A stretch of 64,000 nt of DNA from Erythroxylum novogranatense (Eukaryota > Streptophyta > Magnoliopsida > Malpighiales > Erythroxylaceae), in NCBI GenBank assembly GCA_029891385.1, contig CM057224.1, positions 31,327,005 through 31,391,004 of the forward strand, given 5' to 3'. Under the pieces are notes generated by a model. It was not told the DNA's origin. It saw only the letters and a program-made list of their open reading frames with translations, and searched no databases. This document shows, piece after piece, positions 12,435 through 23,030 of this stretch. Positions within the stretch are counted from its first letter, which is position 1; each line of letters opens with the position of its first letter. A program made the translations under genes and the position numbers.

Positions 12435-13731
12435 GTTTCCAATGATACAAGGTCAAGCTAATGACCATAAATTAGCATGTTTAAGGTAGATTTAAATTTT
12501 TATGCAATTAAAGTTATTTCGTTTCCATAAATAAATATCAATAATTCGGAATTCATTGCCTACTAATTCTCTTATTCTTTCTGAATCAATTATAAGATAG
12601 GGAAGCGACATCAAGCACATTGGCTCTTTGCCTTCGACACATCACCACCTTAGTCACCATGATGGTTTATTGTTATAACCATTTTCATTTTTGTTGTATT
12701 TTGTTCTTTTGCCCTCCTCTTATTATTTCATTCCCCCTTTTGTGCTTGTATGTATCCTTCTCACATTGAGGACAATGTGTTGTTCAAGTATGGGGAGAGT
12801 TATATGTTTTACTTTAAATGTGAATTTTGCGTATTGTATGACAGTCTGTTAAGTTACATTTTGTGAATTGTGTCAATGTGTCCATGGCTTAGATGGATTG
12901 GAATTAATTTACTTTTGAACATAGTCTATTAGGTTATGAAGAGTCATTAGCTCATAAAATTAGTGAATTAGGTTATTAAGATAAATATGCAAGTTAATTA
13001 GAATTTAGTGTGAGTTTATCAGCTTCTAAAAGGTCTTTTGACTTAAGTAGCTCTGCTAGTATTTTTTCATAAAAACTAGAAACTTAAGCAATAAGGTAGG
13101 CAACAAAAAATGTTTTGGTTAAGTTTATATAAATAGCTATTCTGTTGGCCTTTGGGTTATGAATAGAGCTAATAGTTAGTTGAGAACGTGATGCAGTTGA
13201 GTAACCAGATCGACGCGCATCACAAATGTGTGCCTTTGCATCAAAATTTTATAATGACATTTCAACGAAGCAGCTTAATATAAATATGATTTAGTCGAGT
13301 AATTAGATCGACATTCATCACCAATATTTGCCTCCAAGTAAAAGACTAGGTTCATGTCTAAAAATTATTTTTAAAAAATTGTGTTTCCTAATAAAACCTA
13401 TCGAAGTTGTAAATAGCTTGACTTTTCATGAAAATGTATTTAGGAGTAGTTTCAGATTTTGAATGACCAAAGAATTATTAACGTGTGTGTATAATTGAAA
13501 AGGGTGAATAATTTGAAATTTGAGTTTTGATTAATATATATGTTTAGTCTAGAGCCCCTAGATGTGGATTTTGCATGTTAATAATTTGGAACAAATTGAA
13601 TGATTGTGTTTACATATAAATTATTTCGTGAAGTTGAAGCCATTGCCTCATTTGTTGCATTGTGTGTTTTATGCTTTTTGTGGTTTTTTGTTTTTTTTTC
13701 TTGAGGATAAGCAAACGTTTAAGAGTGGGGA
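12435..13731 (+). mobile_element. Non-coding 3' region of the Athila/Tat-type remnant
   Basis: No further coding is visible. It includes the TTGAGGACAATGTGTTGTTC..TATGGGG box at 12764-12797, typical of this lineage. A diverged duplication of about 97 bp has copies near 13189 and 13287, sharing GAGTAA..AGATCGAC..CATCAC. A final TTGAGGATAAGCAAACG..AAGAGTGGGGA tract at 13701-13731 looks like the polypurine tract before a 3' LTR. Confidence 0.5.
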
Positions 13732-14560
13732 TGTTGATATGTGTTAAAGGAATCTTATTTTAGGGTATAGTTTGATATGTGTTTAGTCGTTTATTCGATT
13801 GTTTAGTATGTGTTTATGTTATAATTGTGTTAATTTGGGATTTATTTTTGTTTTAAGTGTTTTATGGGTTAGAACAGTCCTTTGAGCTTTAATATGTGAT
13901 GTGTTTGGTAGTAGTTCAAGTAAAGATCAAAGAACAGAGGAGTTTTGGAGCAAATTAGCCCAATTGCATAGCTTACAATCGTGGCCCATAGTGACAAAAA
14001 GGCCTGACATAGGCCACAATCGTGGCCTGCATCGAGCAGATGTGTAACCACTTCCAAACTTCTCATTACGAGCAATTTTTTAGACCTTTCAGACTCCAAA
14101 AAAATCCTAGGTCAACCTTAAACACAAAAAGCATAAATAGAACAACAAGAACGAAAGAAGGGAGCTTTTGCATCAACCACTTTTACAGAGAAGCCCTACA
14201 GATAATTGTTAAGAGATTGAGAAAGAGAAGCAAGAGAGAAGTGGAGAAGAAGCTAAAATTGACGTACTTCCCAATTCAGAAGTTTTCGACATTACTGCCT
14301 TCTGTTTCCATTTAGAATCGTATTTCCTGTTATTTTCCATTTTTATTATTGTATAGAATTGTAAATAGCAATTTGATGATAGGATTGTGAATGTTGAGAT
14401 GTTCTATACTCACCTTCAGATTTTTTTTCTTTGATTTAATAAAATATGATTTTTTTTATGTTTATTGGAATTATTGTGATTGATTTCTGTGATTGCATAA
14501 TTCGATACTAGACTGAGAAAGTAAATCGAATCAAAAATAATTAATGCAAATACGCTTCAA
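13732..14560 (+). repeat. Probable 3' LTR of the Athila/Tat-type remnant
   Basis: Starts TGTTGATATGTG directly after the purine tract. It contains ACAATCGTGGCC twice (13975, 14016), the second within a near-palindrome GGCCACAATCGTGGCC (14012-14027), and an AATAAAATATG-like poly(A) region near 14439-14449. The right edge is uncertain because no matching CA end or target duplication could be fixed. The open frames at 13869-14099 and 14022-14315 are judged to be LTR sequence. Confidence 0.45.
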
Positions 14561-15689
14561 CATATTATCCATATACCGAAAATACACATTTATAAGCTAA
14601 AAATTGATATTCAATCCTCATTGATACAAATTATTAATACAAATGCATATGCTCAGCAATACCAGTTATTTATGTCGTCGTGGTGTATTTCTTATTTACA
14701 TCCATTAACTTTACTTTCTTTGTTAGGCTTGCACATTTTCGTGGGTGTAAATAACAAAAGTTGTGGATACCCAAAGGCATCAAACTGTGGAGACATTATA
14801 GTCTCGAAATGAAGGCACCATTAGTGTCAAACTATAGCGGCTATGCTATATCCCTATAGGCAATCCTACCTATCCACCACTAAGACAATAGAGCAAGAAC
14901 TGTAACATTTTCCTTTAACCATTTTCCAATTTCACAATTCATATATTAACAAGTCATATGATATACATTTCAAGTCATAAAATATGTATCTGTGCTCATA
15001 CATGCAAGTTGTAACTTACCAACATTAGAAAGGTGTCAAAATCACACTTGTATAATCATAATATACGCATATGAGCAATAAATATGCATACAAATCATTT
15101 ATGTTCATGTAAGATTTCTTTGGAACGCATTATGCTCAATCTTAAATTCCAATGTTCAATTACCCAACTAACATATGATAAGTCCTATTTCATTTATTTC
15201 TAGTTGTTTGAAAAGTTTCATTCACGTTAAAAAAAGGTTCGTATAAGATTTGGTAAAAATTGAAAAAAAAAAAAAACTCAAAATAGTGCAAGTTAGGCTA
15301 AACCCACTATGGCCTAAAAGTAGACAAACAACTAGTCTATAAGCAAATCATATGATGAACTCTAGTTGTTCCTTAATATCAATATATAAAACGTTCAAAT
15401 TAGGATTTGAGGTCTTCTATACATTTGTTCTCCTATGTCTCTAGTAACAATTAGGCCATTTGAACTTCCCAATCATGAGATATAGACCAAATATCATAAG
15501 TTGCTCCAAAATAGAGGCAACATTAGGTCACCATTTTTTATGTCAACTTCTAATGTCATAAAGTCATAATTAAGTCAGAGTCTCCTCTAGATATTTTTAT
15601 TTATATGTCTTAGGTTTCATATACAATTGAATTCACCTAATTTAGAGTTCTGTATGATAAGTTATGACCACCCGAGATGGAATTCCACT
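14561..15689 (-). mobile_element. Older decayed LTR element, left part
   Basis: AT-rich sequence interrupted at 15690 by the Tekay element and resumed at 26174. Read on the minus strand, the passages around 14760-14900 and 15340-15670 resemble plant gypsy LTRs in texture. No gag or pol was recognised. The assignment is weak. Confidence 0.3.
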
Positions 15690-15694
15690 GTACG
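15690..15694. repeat. Target site duplication GTACG (left)
   Basis: Identical to GTACG at 26169-26173 on the other side of the Tekay element. This fixes both element edges to the base. Confidence 0.95.
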
Positions 15695-16018
15695 TGTTAG
15701 CCCCAAAAAAATTTTTAAGTTAAGCATGATTAGATTAATTAAGTTATGTTAGCATAAATTGAATTTAATTAATTAATGTGAGATAGCATTAATAAGTTAG
15801 GTAAGAGTCAATAACATTTAATATGTTAGTTGGTTAGTTAGGTTAAGATTAAATGCAATGGGCTTATGTGGGCCTAAGCAAGTTGTAGTAGGAAAGAAAA
15901 GAGAAAATAAGATGGGCTTGAGAAATTGGTGGGCTTGAGTGGTTTAAAGAGGAAATAAGAAGGAAGAAGAAGAGGGGAGTGAGGCTTGGACCTATGGGCT
16001 TAAGTTAAATGAAAGAAG

Positions 16019-16025
16019 TATAAAA
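16019..16025 (+). promoter_or_regulatory. Likely TATA box of Tekay LTR
   Basis: TATAAAA followed by GGGAAGGAG, about 325 bp into the LTR. The context is repeated in the 3' LTR at 23330-23336. The position suits the start of retrotransposon transcription. Confidence 0.6.
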
Positions 16026-18041
16026 GGGAAGGAGTTAAATGAATTAGTAGGAGAAGAAGAGAGGAAGCCAACGAAAATTAGAGGGAGAAGAGAAGAAGTG
16101 TCGTGGAAAGTGGAGAAAGAAGGAGAAAAGAAGAAAAACTTGGTTAGGACTTGATTCTCCTTGAGATTTAGAGAGTGTTTGAAGAAAGTGCAAGAAGAAA
16201 AAGTGAAGAGGAGAAGCTAAGCTATCTTTTGAGCCAAGAAACTCTTGGGTTGAGTCAAGATCTAAGGTAAGTTATGTTTCAAGAGTTGGTTTTTAGATGG
16301 GTTTTGGTGTAGAAGGTTTAAGAATCAAGTGGGTTTAGTGATTCTCAAGCTAATTTCATGAAAGAGGTTTTATAGAATTTCTATTGGATTTGTGTTGATT
16401 TGGGTTTTTATTTTCTCTTGAAGAAGAGCAAGAGAGAGGAGAAGAGCAAGAGGAAGAGCTCCATTTAGCAAGGATTTAGCAAGTATAAGGTGTTTCACTT
16501 TTATCTTTATGTTAGTAATGCTTTAAATACTATCTCAACTTAGGAAAATTAATGTTTTCCAACTATGGAATGAGTGTTGATTGAGTTTGAATTGTGTGTA
16601 AATTGAATTGTGATTGCCATTATGTGAGAATTTGATTAGTATATGATATTGCTTGAAATTGCCATGAATTGAATGAGCAAGAATGAGATCATGAAAGGTG
16701 AGCTAAGCATGAAATATATTATTTTCAAGAATCAGTTTTATGGATGTATGAAAATCCATTTTCAGAAAATCAGTCAATGGACAAGACAAGTCCAGTTTTA
16801 TGCATGAAATTCAGTGTTATGTGGGTTAGTTAAGTCCACCAGCAGAGTCACGTGCCGTTGACCAAGATAGCCTTCGCCTGCCGCCTGATTGTGGCATAGG
16901 ATGTTCCTTTTGGACTCCTCAGCATATGACTACACTTGTGTAGCTCATTAGTAACCCGTGGACTTTTTGAACCATCAGCTATGTGTTTACGTGTTAGCAT
17001 ATGTTTGCAAGAATGAGAATTACATGGAGCATGAACATTGTGTTTTGAAATTGATAAATTTCATGAAATGCATGATTGTATGATTTCTATACAAATTGCT
17101 AAAAGTATGGTAAATGAAGCAATGTGGCTTATTAGTCTAAATATAAACGTGTTACCCACGAGCGAAAGCTCACCCCCTCCAATCCCGTCCCATCTCCAGG
17201 TGAAGATCGGGATCTCGAAGAATGAGCTCAAGGCATTACTCCAGAAATGATGATTTTTGTATTTCAAGTGATTTTTGTAACTCAATGCTTTAGATGCATT
17301 TTGAGCAAATGATGTTTTAGCAAGTTTGTATTTTTGGATTTGATGTAGTGGCTTAAAATGCCCTCTAAAGCTTTGTAATACCTCATATTTTTCATATGAA
17401 AGCAAGAATGTTAAGTTCTAAGGTATTTTGAGCAATTCATGTATGTTTTAAAACAATTGCATCATTGTATAGCTTGGATATATTTAGAAAGCTAAGAGTG
17501 TGTTGTTTCTTTTGAATTTGGTCTTTTGGGTTTGAATTATGTTGAATGAGGATGGATACTGAGTTTCATGCAGGTGGTTGAGCTAGAATTGAATTTGGGT
17601 AGTTGTAAATTCAAGGGAAGTGCTGTCAAATTTTCCTAAAAATTTGACAGAACTTCGTTTCAGTTTTAGACCCTCTTAGGGTTTGACTTAGATTGGGAAG
17701 TCTTCTTGAAAATTGTAGCTTAAGATTAGACCTTTAAAATGGTGTATGATTTGTCTCATTTGGAGTTAGGTGTAAAAACTTATGGGAGTAAAACCTATAT
17801 CAGTTACTGTTCATTACTGTTACATTGGTCTTTAATGAGCAGTGTCCTTCGAATGAGTTTTTACCTTGTTTAATGGAGTTAGCCTTAGCATCCTTCATGA
17901 GAATTGTAGTTCATCTTGTTATCTTTCCATGGAGGTATAGTATGCACTTATTGGAGCTAGGAATAAGAAGTTATGAGTGTTGAAAGATGATAGCTTCAGG
18001 TGGTTTTGAAGAAAGAGGCTTTGAAGTTTTGTAAAAAGGTG

Positions 18042-18223
18042 TGTCCGTTAAACGGACATGAATGTCCGTTAAACGGACAGCCTCGGGTGTCAAAACACCC
18101 CTTAATCTACCCGTGTCCTTTAGACGGACATGCATGTCCGTTTAACGGACATTTGCGAAGCATTTGGCACCCATCCACCCGAATGTGTCCGTTAAAAGGA
18201 CATGTCTTTCCGTTTAACGGAAA
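18042..18223. repeat. Paired-palindrome array in 5' LTR (TGTCCGTTAAACGGACA)
   Basis: Six 17-nt palindromes start at 18042, 18063, 18114, 18135, 18186 and 18207. They form three pairs with exactly 21 bp inside a pair and exactly 72 bp from pair to pair. The first two are perfect around a central A; later ones have one or two changes. Both spacings are multiples of three, so one frame stays open and reads C-P-L-N-G-H repeats (79 codons, 18000-18239). The array lies about 2 kb past the TATA box, so it would be in the transcript. Confidence 0.95.
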
Positions 18224-18851
18224 GCTACGGGAAAAATGACATTTTGGACTATGTTAAAGGCCGAATTTGGTTTTGTGGTCTTCATGAGAGTTGTATATCT
18301 AGATGTCTACTTTCAAATGGTGAAAGAAAAAACACATTACGACTTCTAGATAAAAAGTTATGGCAATCGCGCCAAAAGAGTTTCAATGTGATTTTGGAAG
18401 TGAGCATGGTCTAGTGTTTTGGGTATAATTCCCTCATACGACCTCCAATTGAGGTGAGGCTTGAACCATTGGATTCATAAGACATATATCTTTCACTCCA
18501 TAAAATTTGGTACCATTTGGAGTTAAATGGAGGAAGTTATCATTAAAGGAAGTGAAAAGCCGGTTAAGAGAGCATGTTTCAGGTATGAACACCTTTGGGT
18601 ATTTGAATCATATCTTGAGTTATATAACTCTGATTAAGGTGATTCTTGCCTCTATGCGAACATGAGGCTTTAAGCTATATTTTATATGAGCAAGTCAATA
18701 TGTGATTACGATGTTTAGGTAGTGTGCGCTCATCACTTTTATGGAACAGCAGCGAATAGCACTGCAATGAATTAAGCGCAAGGTTTCAGGAATACGGAAG
18801 TTAGGTTGTATGTAGTTGGGGTCCGGTCTCAGGGCCGGGTTCCGACATTTG

Positions 18852-18863
18852 TGGTATTAGAGC
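18852..18863 (+). other. Primer binding site, initiator Met tRNA
   Basis: TGGTATTAGAGC, one mismatch to TGGTATCAGAGC, four bases after the LTR end at 18847. Confidence 0.9.
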
Positions 18864-19062
18864 AGCTCTAGGTTTATGATTTCCTAGGAATCCTAGTGGG
18901 TAGCCTCAAGGGTAGAGTCAGCATGCATCATGTTACATGAACCCTAAGCATTGTTTTAAATACAGTACATGCATCATTGGTTTTTAATTGTTTTACATGA
19001 TTTGAACTTGTTTCACAAAGCATAAGCTAAAGATTTTTAAATGGTTTTCATTAAAGGAGTAA

Positions 19063-20228
19063 TATGCCGCCTCGAAGAAGAACTCGAGGAGCTCAATCTC
19101 GATCAGGCTCTCAGAGGGGAAGTACGGATGAATCCCACATTCCCTGTGATGCAGGACCATCCTCATTCTGATTCAGAGGCACCAAGTGTGCAGCATGAAG
19201 TGCCTCTCCAGCCTCCTCCTATGCCAAATCCAGTAGACCCACAATTCTTTCAGGCCTTCGCCCAGGCTTTCGCATATGCCATGGGCCAAGGAATGCAAGC
19301 TCAGATGCCAACTCCAGCAGATCGGAGTGGGCAGTATGACAAGCTCCGGAAGTATGGGGTTGTCGATTTCAGCAGGACTACAAATCCCGAGGAGGCAGAA
19401 GCATGGTTGAAGAGGACCGAGAGGGTCCTGAAACAGATGAAGTGCTCAGATGAAGAGAAGCTAGATTATGCAATCGATGCACATGGGGATGCACCGATTG
19501 GTGGGAGTCGATGCTTGCATAGCCAGCAAGACTCCAGAGTCGACATGGAGGAAATTTTTAGAAGCCTTCAGGAGGAAGTACTTTTCGATGGTCTATGTCC
19601 AAGAGAAGGCCAGGGAATTTCTGAACCTTACCCAGAGGGATCTGACAGTGAGTGAGTATTGAAGTTCACTCAACTTTCCAGGTATGCAGCCAACATGGTG
19701 GCCAATGAAGTGGACAAGTGCCGCAAGTTTGAAAGGAGATTGCACTTAGGGATCAGAGAGAAGGTGGTGATCCATAGTTTCCAAGATTACCAACAGTTAG
19801 TGGATGCAGCGCTCCAGGCTGAGAAGCTGGAGAATATTAAGGCTGAAGTGAGCAGGAAAAGGAAGAACAGAGAACAGTCCTCCAGGAAGGGAGTGGGTGC
19901 TACAGCACCTGAGAGGAGCACCAGGACCCATCATACTCAGAGTGGCATGGGCGTAAGGGTCCCGCCAAGAGTCGCAGATCGAGGCAATTTCTGAACAGGT
20001 CTCTAGTGTGGGAGGCCCAGGAAAGTCATGGAAGGGCAAGTATTCCCAGTGTGATCAGTGCGGGAAATTTCATCCAGGGAGGTGTCTCAAGGGTTTTGGT
20101 GGTTGCTTCCAGTGTGGAGAGAAGGGGCATATGATGAGAGATCGTCCCAGAGGTCGAGACAGAGAGGTTCCCAAGTTCAAGCTCAGAGGCAGACGGAGAC
20201 AGTGGGAACCAGGCCAGTCACAGAAGTA
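19063..20228 (+). pseudogene. gag of Tekay element, frameshifted
   Basis: The likely start is ATG at 19068, coding MPPRRRTRGAQS, because chromovirus gags of this kind begin with MPPRR. The frame then shifts. The retrotransposon gag domain follows in pieces: YGVVDFSRTTNPEEAEAWL (about 19352-19408), then, after another shift, RKFLEAFRRKYF and VQEKAREFLNL (about 19546-19633), then a third register to a stop at 19992-19994. The last piece, 20008-20229, has a CxxC..H zinc module, then a second knuckle with Cys at 20104 and 20113 and His at 20128. Its final Cys position is Arg (CGT, 20143-20145). Gag would form the virus-like particle and bind RNA; at least three frameshifts prevent that here. Confidence 0.85.
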
Positions 20229-21605
20229 GGCAGTTCTGGAGCAGTCAGGAGGGCTAATCCTGCAGGGAGGCCAAGAGCACAGGGTCAGGCACCAGCTAGA
20301 GTATTTTCCATGACCCGAGAGGAAGCTGCAGCTGCTCCTGAAGTTGTCATGGGTATGGCTATGCTATTTGACTCTCCTATTTATGTGTTAATCGATACTG
20401 GTTCTACACATTCATTTGTATCTGCAAGTATGAATTTGCATGTTGTGTGTCCTGAGATTATGGACAATTTTCTGGTTGTTAGTACTCCTTTGGGGAGTAA
20501 AGTATTGATCAGTGTGATTTATAAGAATTGTGAGCTCAGTATCGACGGTGCTAGACTGGTAGTAGACCTACTACCTCTAGACCTTCAAGGATTGGATGTT
20601 ATATTGGGGATGGATGTCATGGAGAGGTACAAAGCGAAGCTAGATTGTAGTTTGAAAGAAGTAGAGTTTGATCTGGGCAATGATCAGAAAGTGTTCTTCG
20701 AGGGGGACAGGAAACTGCCAGTGTCGAGGATCATTTCGGCTATGTTAGCTGACAATATGATGAGTCAAGGGTGTGAGGCCTTCTTGGCGCATGTAGTGGA
20801 TCCAGAAGTGAATGTGGGCAGATTAGAGGATCTTCAGGTTGTGAGGGAGTTTCCTGATGTATTTCCAGAAGAATTACCAGGGTTTCCGCCGGTGAGGAAA
20901 ATTGAGTTCGAAATTGACTTGATTCCCGAAACCGCGCCAATATCCATACCACCCTATAGAATGGCTCCAACTGAGTTAAGGGAGCTTAAGGAGCAGTTAG
21001 AGGAGTTGTTGGAGAAGCAGTTTATTAGGCCAAGTTCATCACCTTGGGGAGCGCCAGTCCTATTCGTTAAGAAGAAGGATGGAACCTGGCGCATATGTAT
21101 AGATTACAGGAAGCTTAACAAGGTGACAGTTAAGAACAGATATCCCTTACCTAGGATAGATGATCTGTTTGATCAGCTGCAGAGAGCAAGGGTCTTTTCG
21201 AAGATCAACCTCAGATCAGGTTATCATCAACTCCGAATCAGGGAGTCTGATGTTAACAAGACAGCCTTCAGGACCCGTTACGAGCACTATGAATTCAGGG
21301 TCATGCCCTTCGGATTGACCAATGCTCCAGCTGCCTTCATGGATCTGATGAATAGGGTGTTTAATGAATTCTTAGATCAATTTGTCATCGTGTTCATTGA
21401 TGACATTCTGATCTATTCTAAGGATGAAGGAGAGCATGAACAACATCTCAGGATAGTATTGCAGAGATTGAGAGAGCAGGAGCTGTATGCCAAATTCAGC
21501 AAGTGTAAATTTTGGCTGCATGAAGTAGTTTTCCTTAGACATGTGATTTCCAGTAAAGGGATCCATATTGATCCGAGGAAAGTAGAAGCAGCAGTGAATT
21601 GGTAA
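20229..21605 (+). pseudogene. pol part 1: protease and reverse transcriptase, inactive
   Basis: An open frame beginning upstream at 20058 carries an aspartic protease motif DTGSTHSF (Asp-Thr-Gly at 20394-20402). The reverse transcriptase follows, with [24 protein letters not shown] and the catalytic [10 protein letters not shown] (Asp-Asp at 21399-21404). Motif A reads [11 protein letters not shown]: codon 21207-21209 is AAC (Asn) where the family has catalytic Asp, a G-to-A change. That residue binds a metal ion, so polymerase activity should be lost. The frame stops at TAA 21603-21605, and pol continues in the same register just after it (TVKEVRSFLGLAGYY), so the stop is premature. The first 50 or so codons of the computed frame belong to the gag region in the wrong register. 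Confidence 0.9.
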
Positions 21606-21790
21606 GAGCCTAAGACAGTGAAAGAGGTAAGAAGCTTCCTAGGTTTGGCAGGTTACTACATGAGGTTTGTAGAAGGATTTTCAATGGTAGCAGCTCCGAT
21701 GATTAAGTTGTTACGGAAGAATCAGCAGTTTATCTGGAATGAGGATTGCCAGCAGAGTTTTGAAGGAGCATTTTTGGTGGAAAGGTATGA
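21606..21790 (+). pseudogene. Reverse transcriptase connection and deletion scar of RNase H
   Basis: The sequence after the stop reads EVRSFLGLAGYYMRFVEGFS and continues to QFIWNEDCQQSFEG, the usual end of the connection domain. Within a few codons it changes register and jumps to HFWWKGMKRDV, which belongs to the integrase zinc-finger region. Nearly all of RNase H and the first part of the integrase zinc finger (HH) are therefore missing, about 1 kb by comparison with the family's usual layout. The junction lies near 21762-21780. Confidence 0.85.
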
Positions 21791-22572
21791 AGAGAGATGT
21801 AGCTGAATATGTGAGCAGGTGTTTAGTGTGTCAGCAAGTCAAGGCTGAACACCAAGCACCTTCAGGCATGCTAAGGCCATTGTCCATTCCTGAATGGAAG
21901 TGGCAAAGGATCACTATGGATTTTCTGATGGGTTTACCCAGGACTGTTAGGAAGCATGATGCCATATGGGTTATCGTAGATCGATTAACCAAGTCAGCTC
22001 ACTTTTTGGCGATTAAGCAGGTAGATTCATTGCATGTGTTAGCAAGGAAGTACATTGATGAGGTAGTGAGGTTGCATGGAGTACCAGATTCTATAGTATC
22101 CGACAGGGATCCTCGATTTACATCGAGATTCTGGAGTAGTTTGCAGGAAGCTCTAGGGACTAAGTTGAGTTTCAGCACAGCATTTCATCCTCAGACGGAT
22201 GGTCAGTCTGAGAGGACAATCCAGACCCTAGAGGGAATGCTCAGAGCATGTGTCATGGACTTCAGAGGAGCATGGGATGATCACTTGCCGTTGGTCAAAT
22301 TTGCCTATAACAATTCGTACCATTCGAGCATTCAGATGGCTCCTTATGAAGCCCTTTATGACAGGAGATGCAGGACTCCAATATGTTGGGATGAAGAAGG
22401 TGAAAGGAAACTGGTAGGACCAGAATTGGTTCAGATGACAGTGGATAAGGTTAGTTTGATCAAGCAGCGGCTTAAGGCAGCTCAGGATAGAATGAAAAGT
22501 TATGCAGATGCTCATAGGAAAGAAATGGAATATGCAGTGGGTGACAAGGTGTTCCTCAAGACGTCTCCATAG
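21770..22572 (+). pseudogene. pol part 2: integrase core
   Basis: The frame 21739-22572 keeps the CxxC half of the zinc finger (SRCLVCQQVK). It also keeps a complete catalytic triad: Asp in TMDFLMGLP (21919-21921), Asp in VSDRDPRF (22102-22104) and Glu in GQSERTIQTLE (22210-22212), spaced DX35E as in retroviral-type integrases. It ends at TAG 22570-22572, where the following codons (KGVMRFGKKGKLSPRYVGP) continue the protein in the same register. The stop is therefore premature, probably from TGG. The integrase would insert the cDNA; here it lacks the HH half of its zinc finger and its normal C-terminus. Confidence 0.9.
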
Positions 22573-23030
22573 AAGGGGTTATGAGATTCGGCAAGAAGGG
22601 GAAGTTAAGTCCTCGCTATGTGGGTCCGTATGAAGTATTAGAGAGGATTGGGCCGTTGGCCTATAGATTGGCGTTGCCGCCAGAATTGTCGCAGATTCAT
22701 GATGTATTCCATGTCTCGATGCTGAGAAGGTACAGATCAGATCCTTCTCACATTATTCAAACCTCAGAGGTTCAGCTGAATGATGATCTGAGCTATGAGG
22801 AGATGCCAGTGGTAATTCTGGATAGCAAGGAGAAAGTTCTCCGGAACAAGACCATTCAGTTAGTTAAAGTCCTTTGGAGGAATCATGCAGTTGAAGAGGC
22901 GACGTGGGAACCTTTGGATGCAATGAAGGAGAAGTATCCACACCTCTTCAATGAATCAGGTAAGAATTTCGAGGACGAAATTTTCTTAAGGGGGGGAGAA
23001 TTGTTAGCCCCAAAAATTTTTTTAAGTTAA
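22573..23030 (+). pseudogene. Integrase C-terminal domain and chromodomain
   Basis: Continues the integrase after the stop. The C-terminal domain contains KLSPRYVGPYEVLERIG and IHDVFHVSMLRRY. A chromodomain-like tail follows (about 22830-22950) with KVLRNKTIQLVKVLWRNH and EEATWE, ending near YPHLF. Chromodomains of this class are thought to steer insertion into heterochromatin. The reading frame runs through the polypurine tract into the LTR, as is usual in Tekay elements. Confidence 0.85.
22988..23001 (+). other. Polypurine tract of Tekay element
   Basis: AAGGGGGGGAGAAT directly before the 3' LTR start TGTTAGCC at 23002. The AATTTCGAGGACGAAATTTT hallmark lies at 22965-22984. Confidence 0.9.

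Larger units (their letters stand above)
15695..18847 (+). repeat. Tekay element 5' LTR, 3153 bp
   Basis: Starts TGTTAGCCCC and ends GGGTTCCGACA. It aligns along its length with 23002-26168, with scattered substitutions and small indels, for example four bases present near 23051 and absent here. It holds a likely TATA box (16019-16025) and the palindrome array at 18042-18223. Open frames at 17038-17250, 17061-17405 and 18000-18414 lie inside it and are repeated in the 3' LTR; they are not accepted as genes. Confidence 0.95.

Noticed and set aside
17061..17405. Minus-strand 114-codon frame in the Tekay LTR
   Set aside because: Lies wholly in the LTR and is shortened in the other LTR; no domain.
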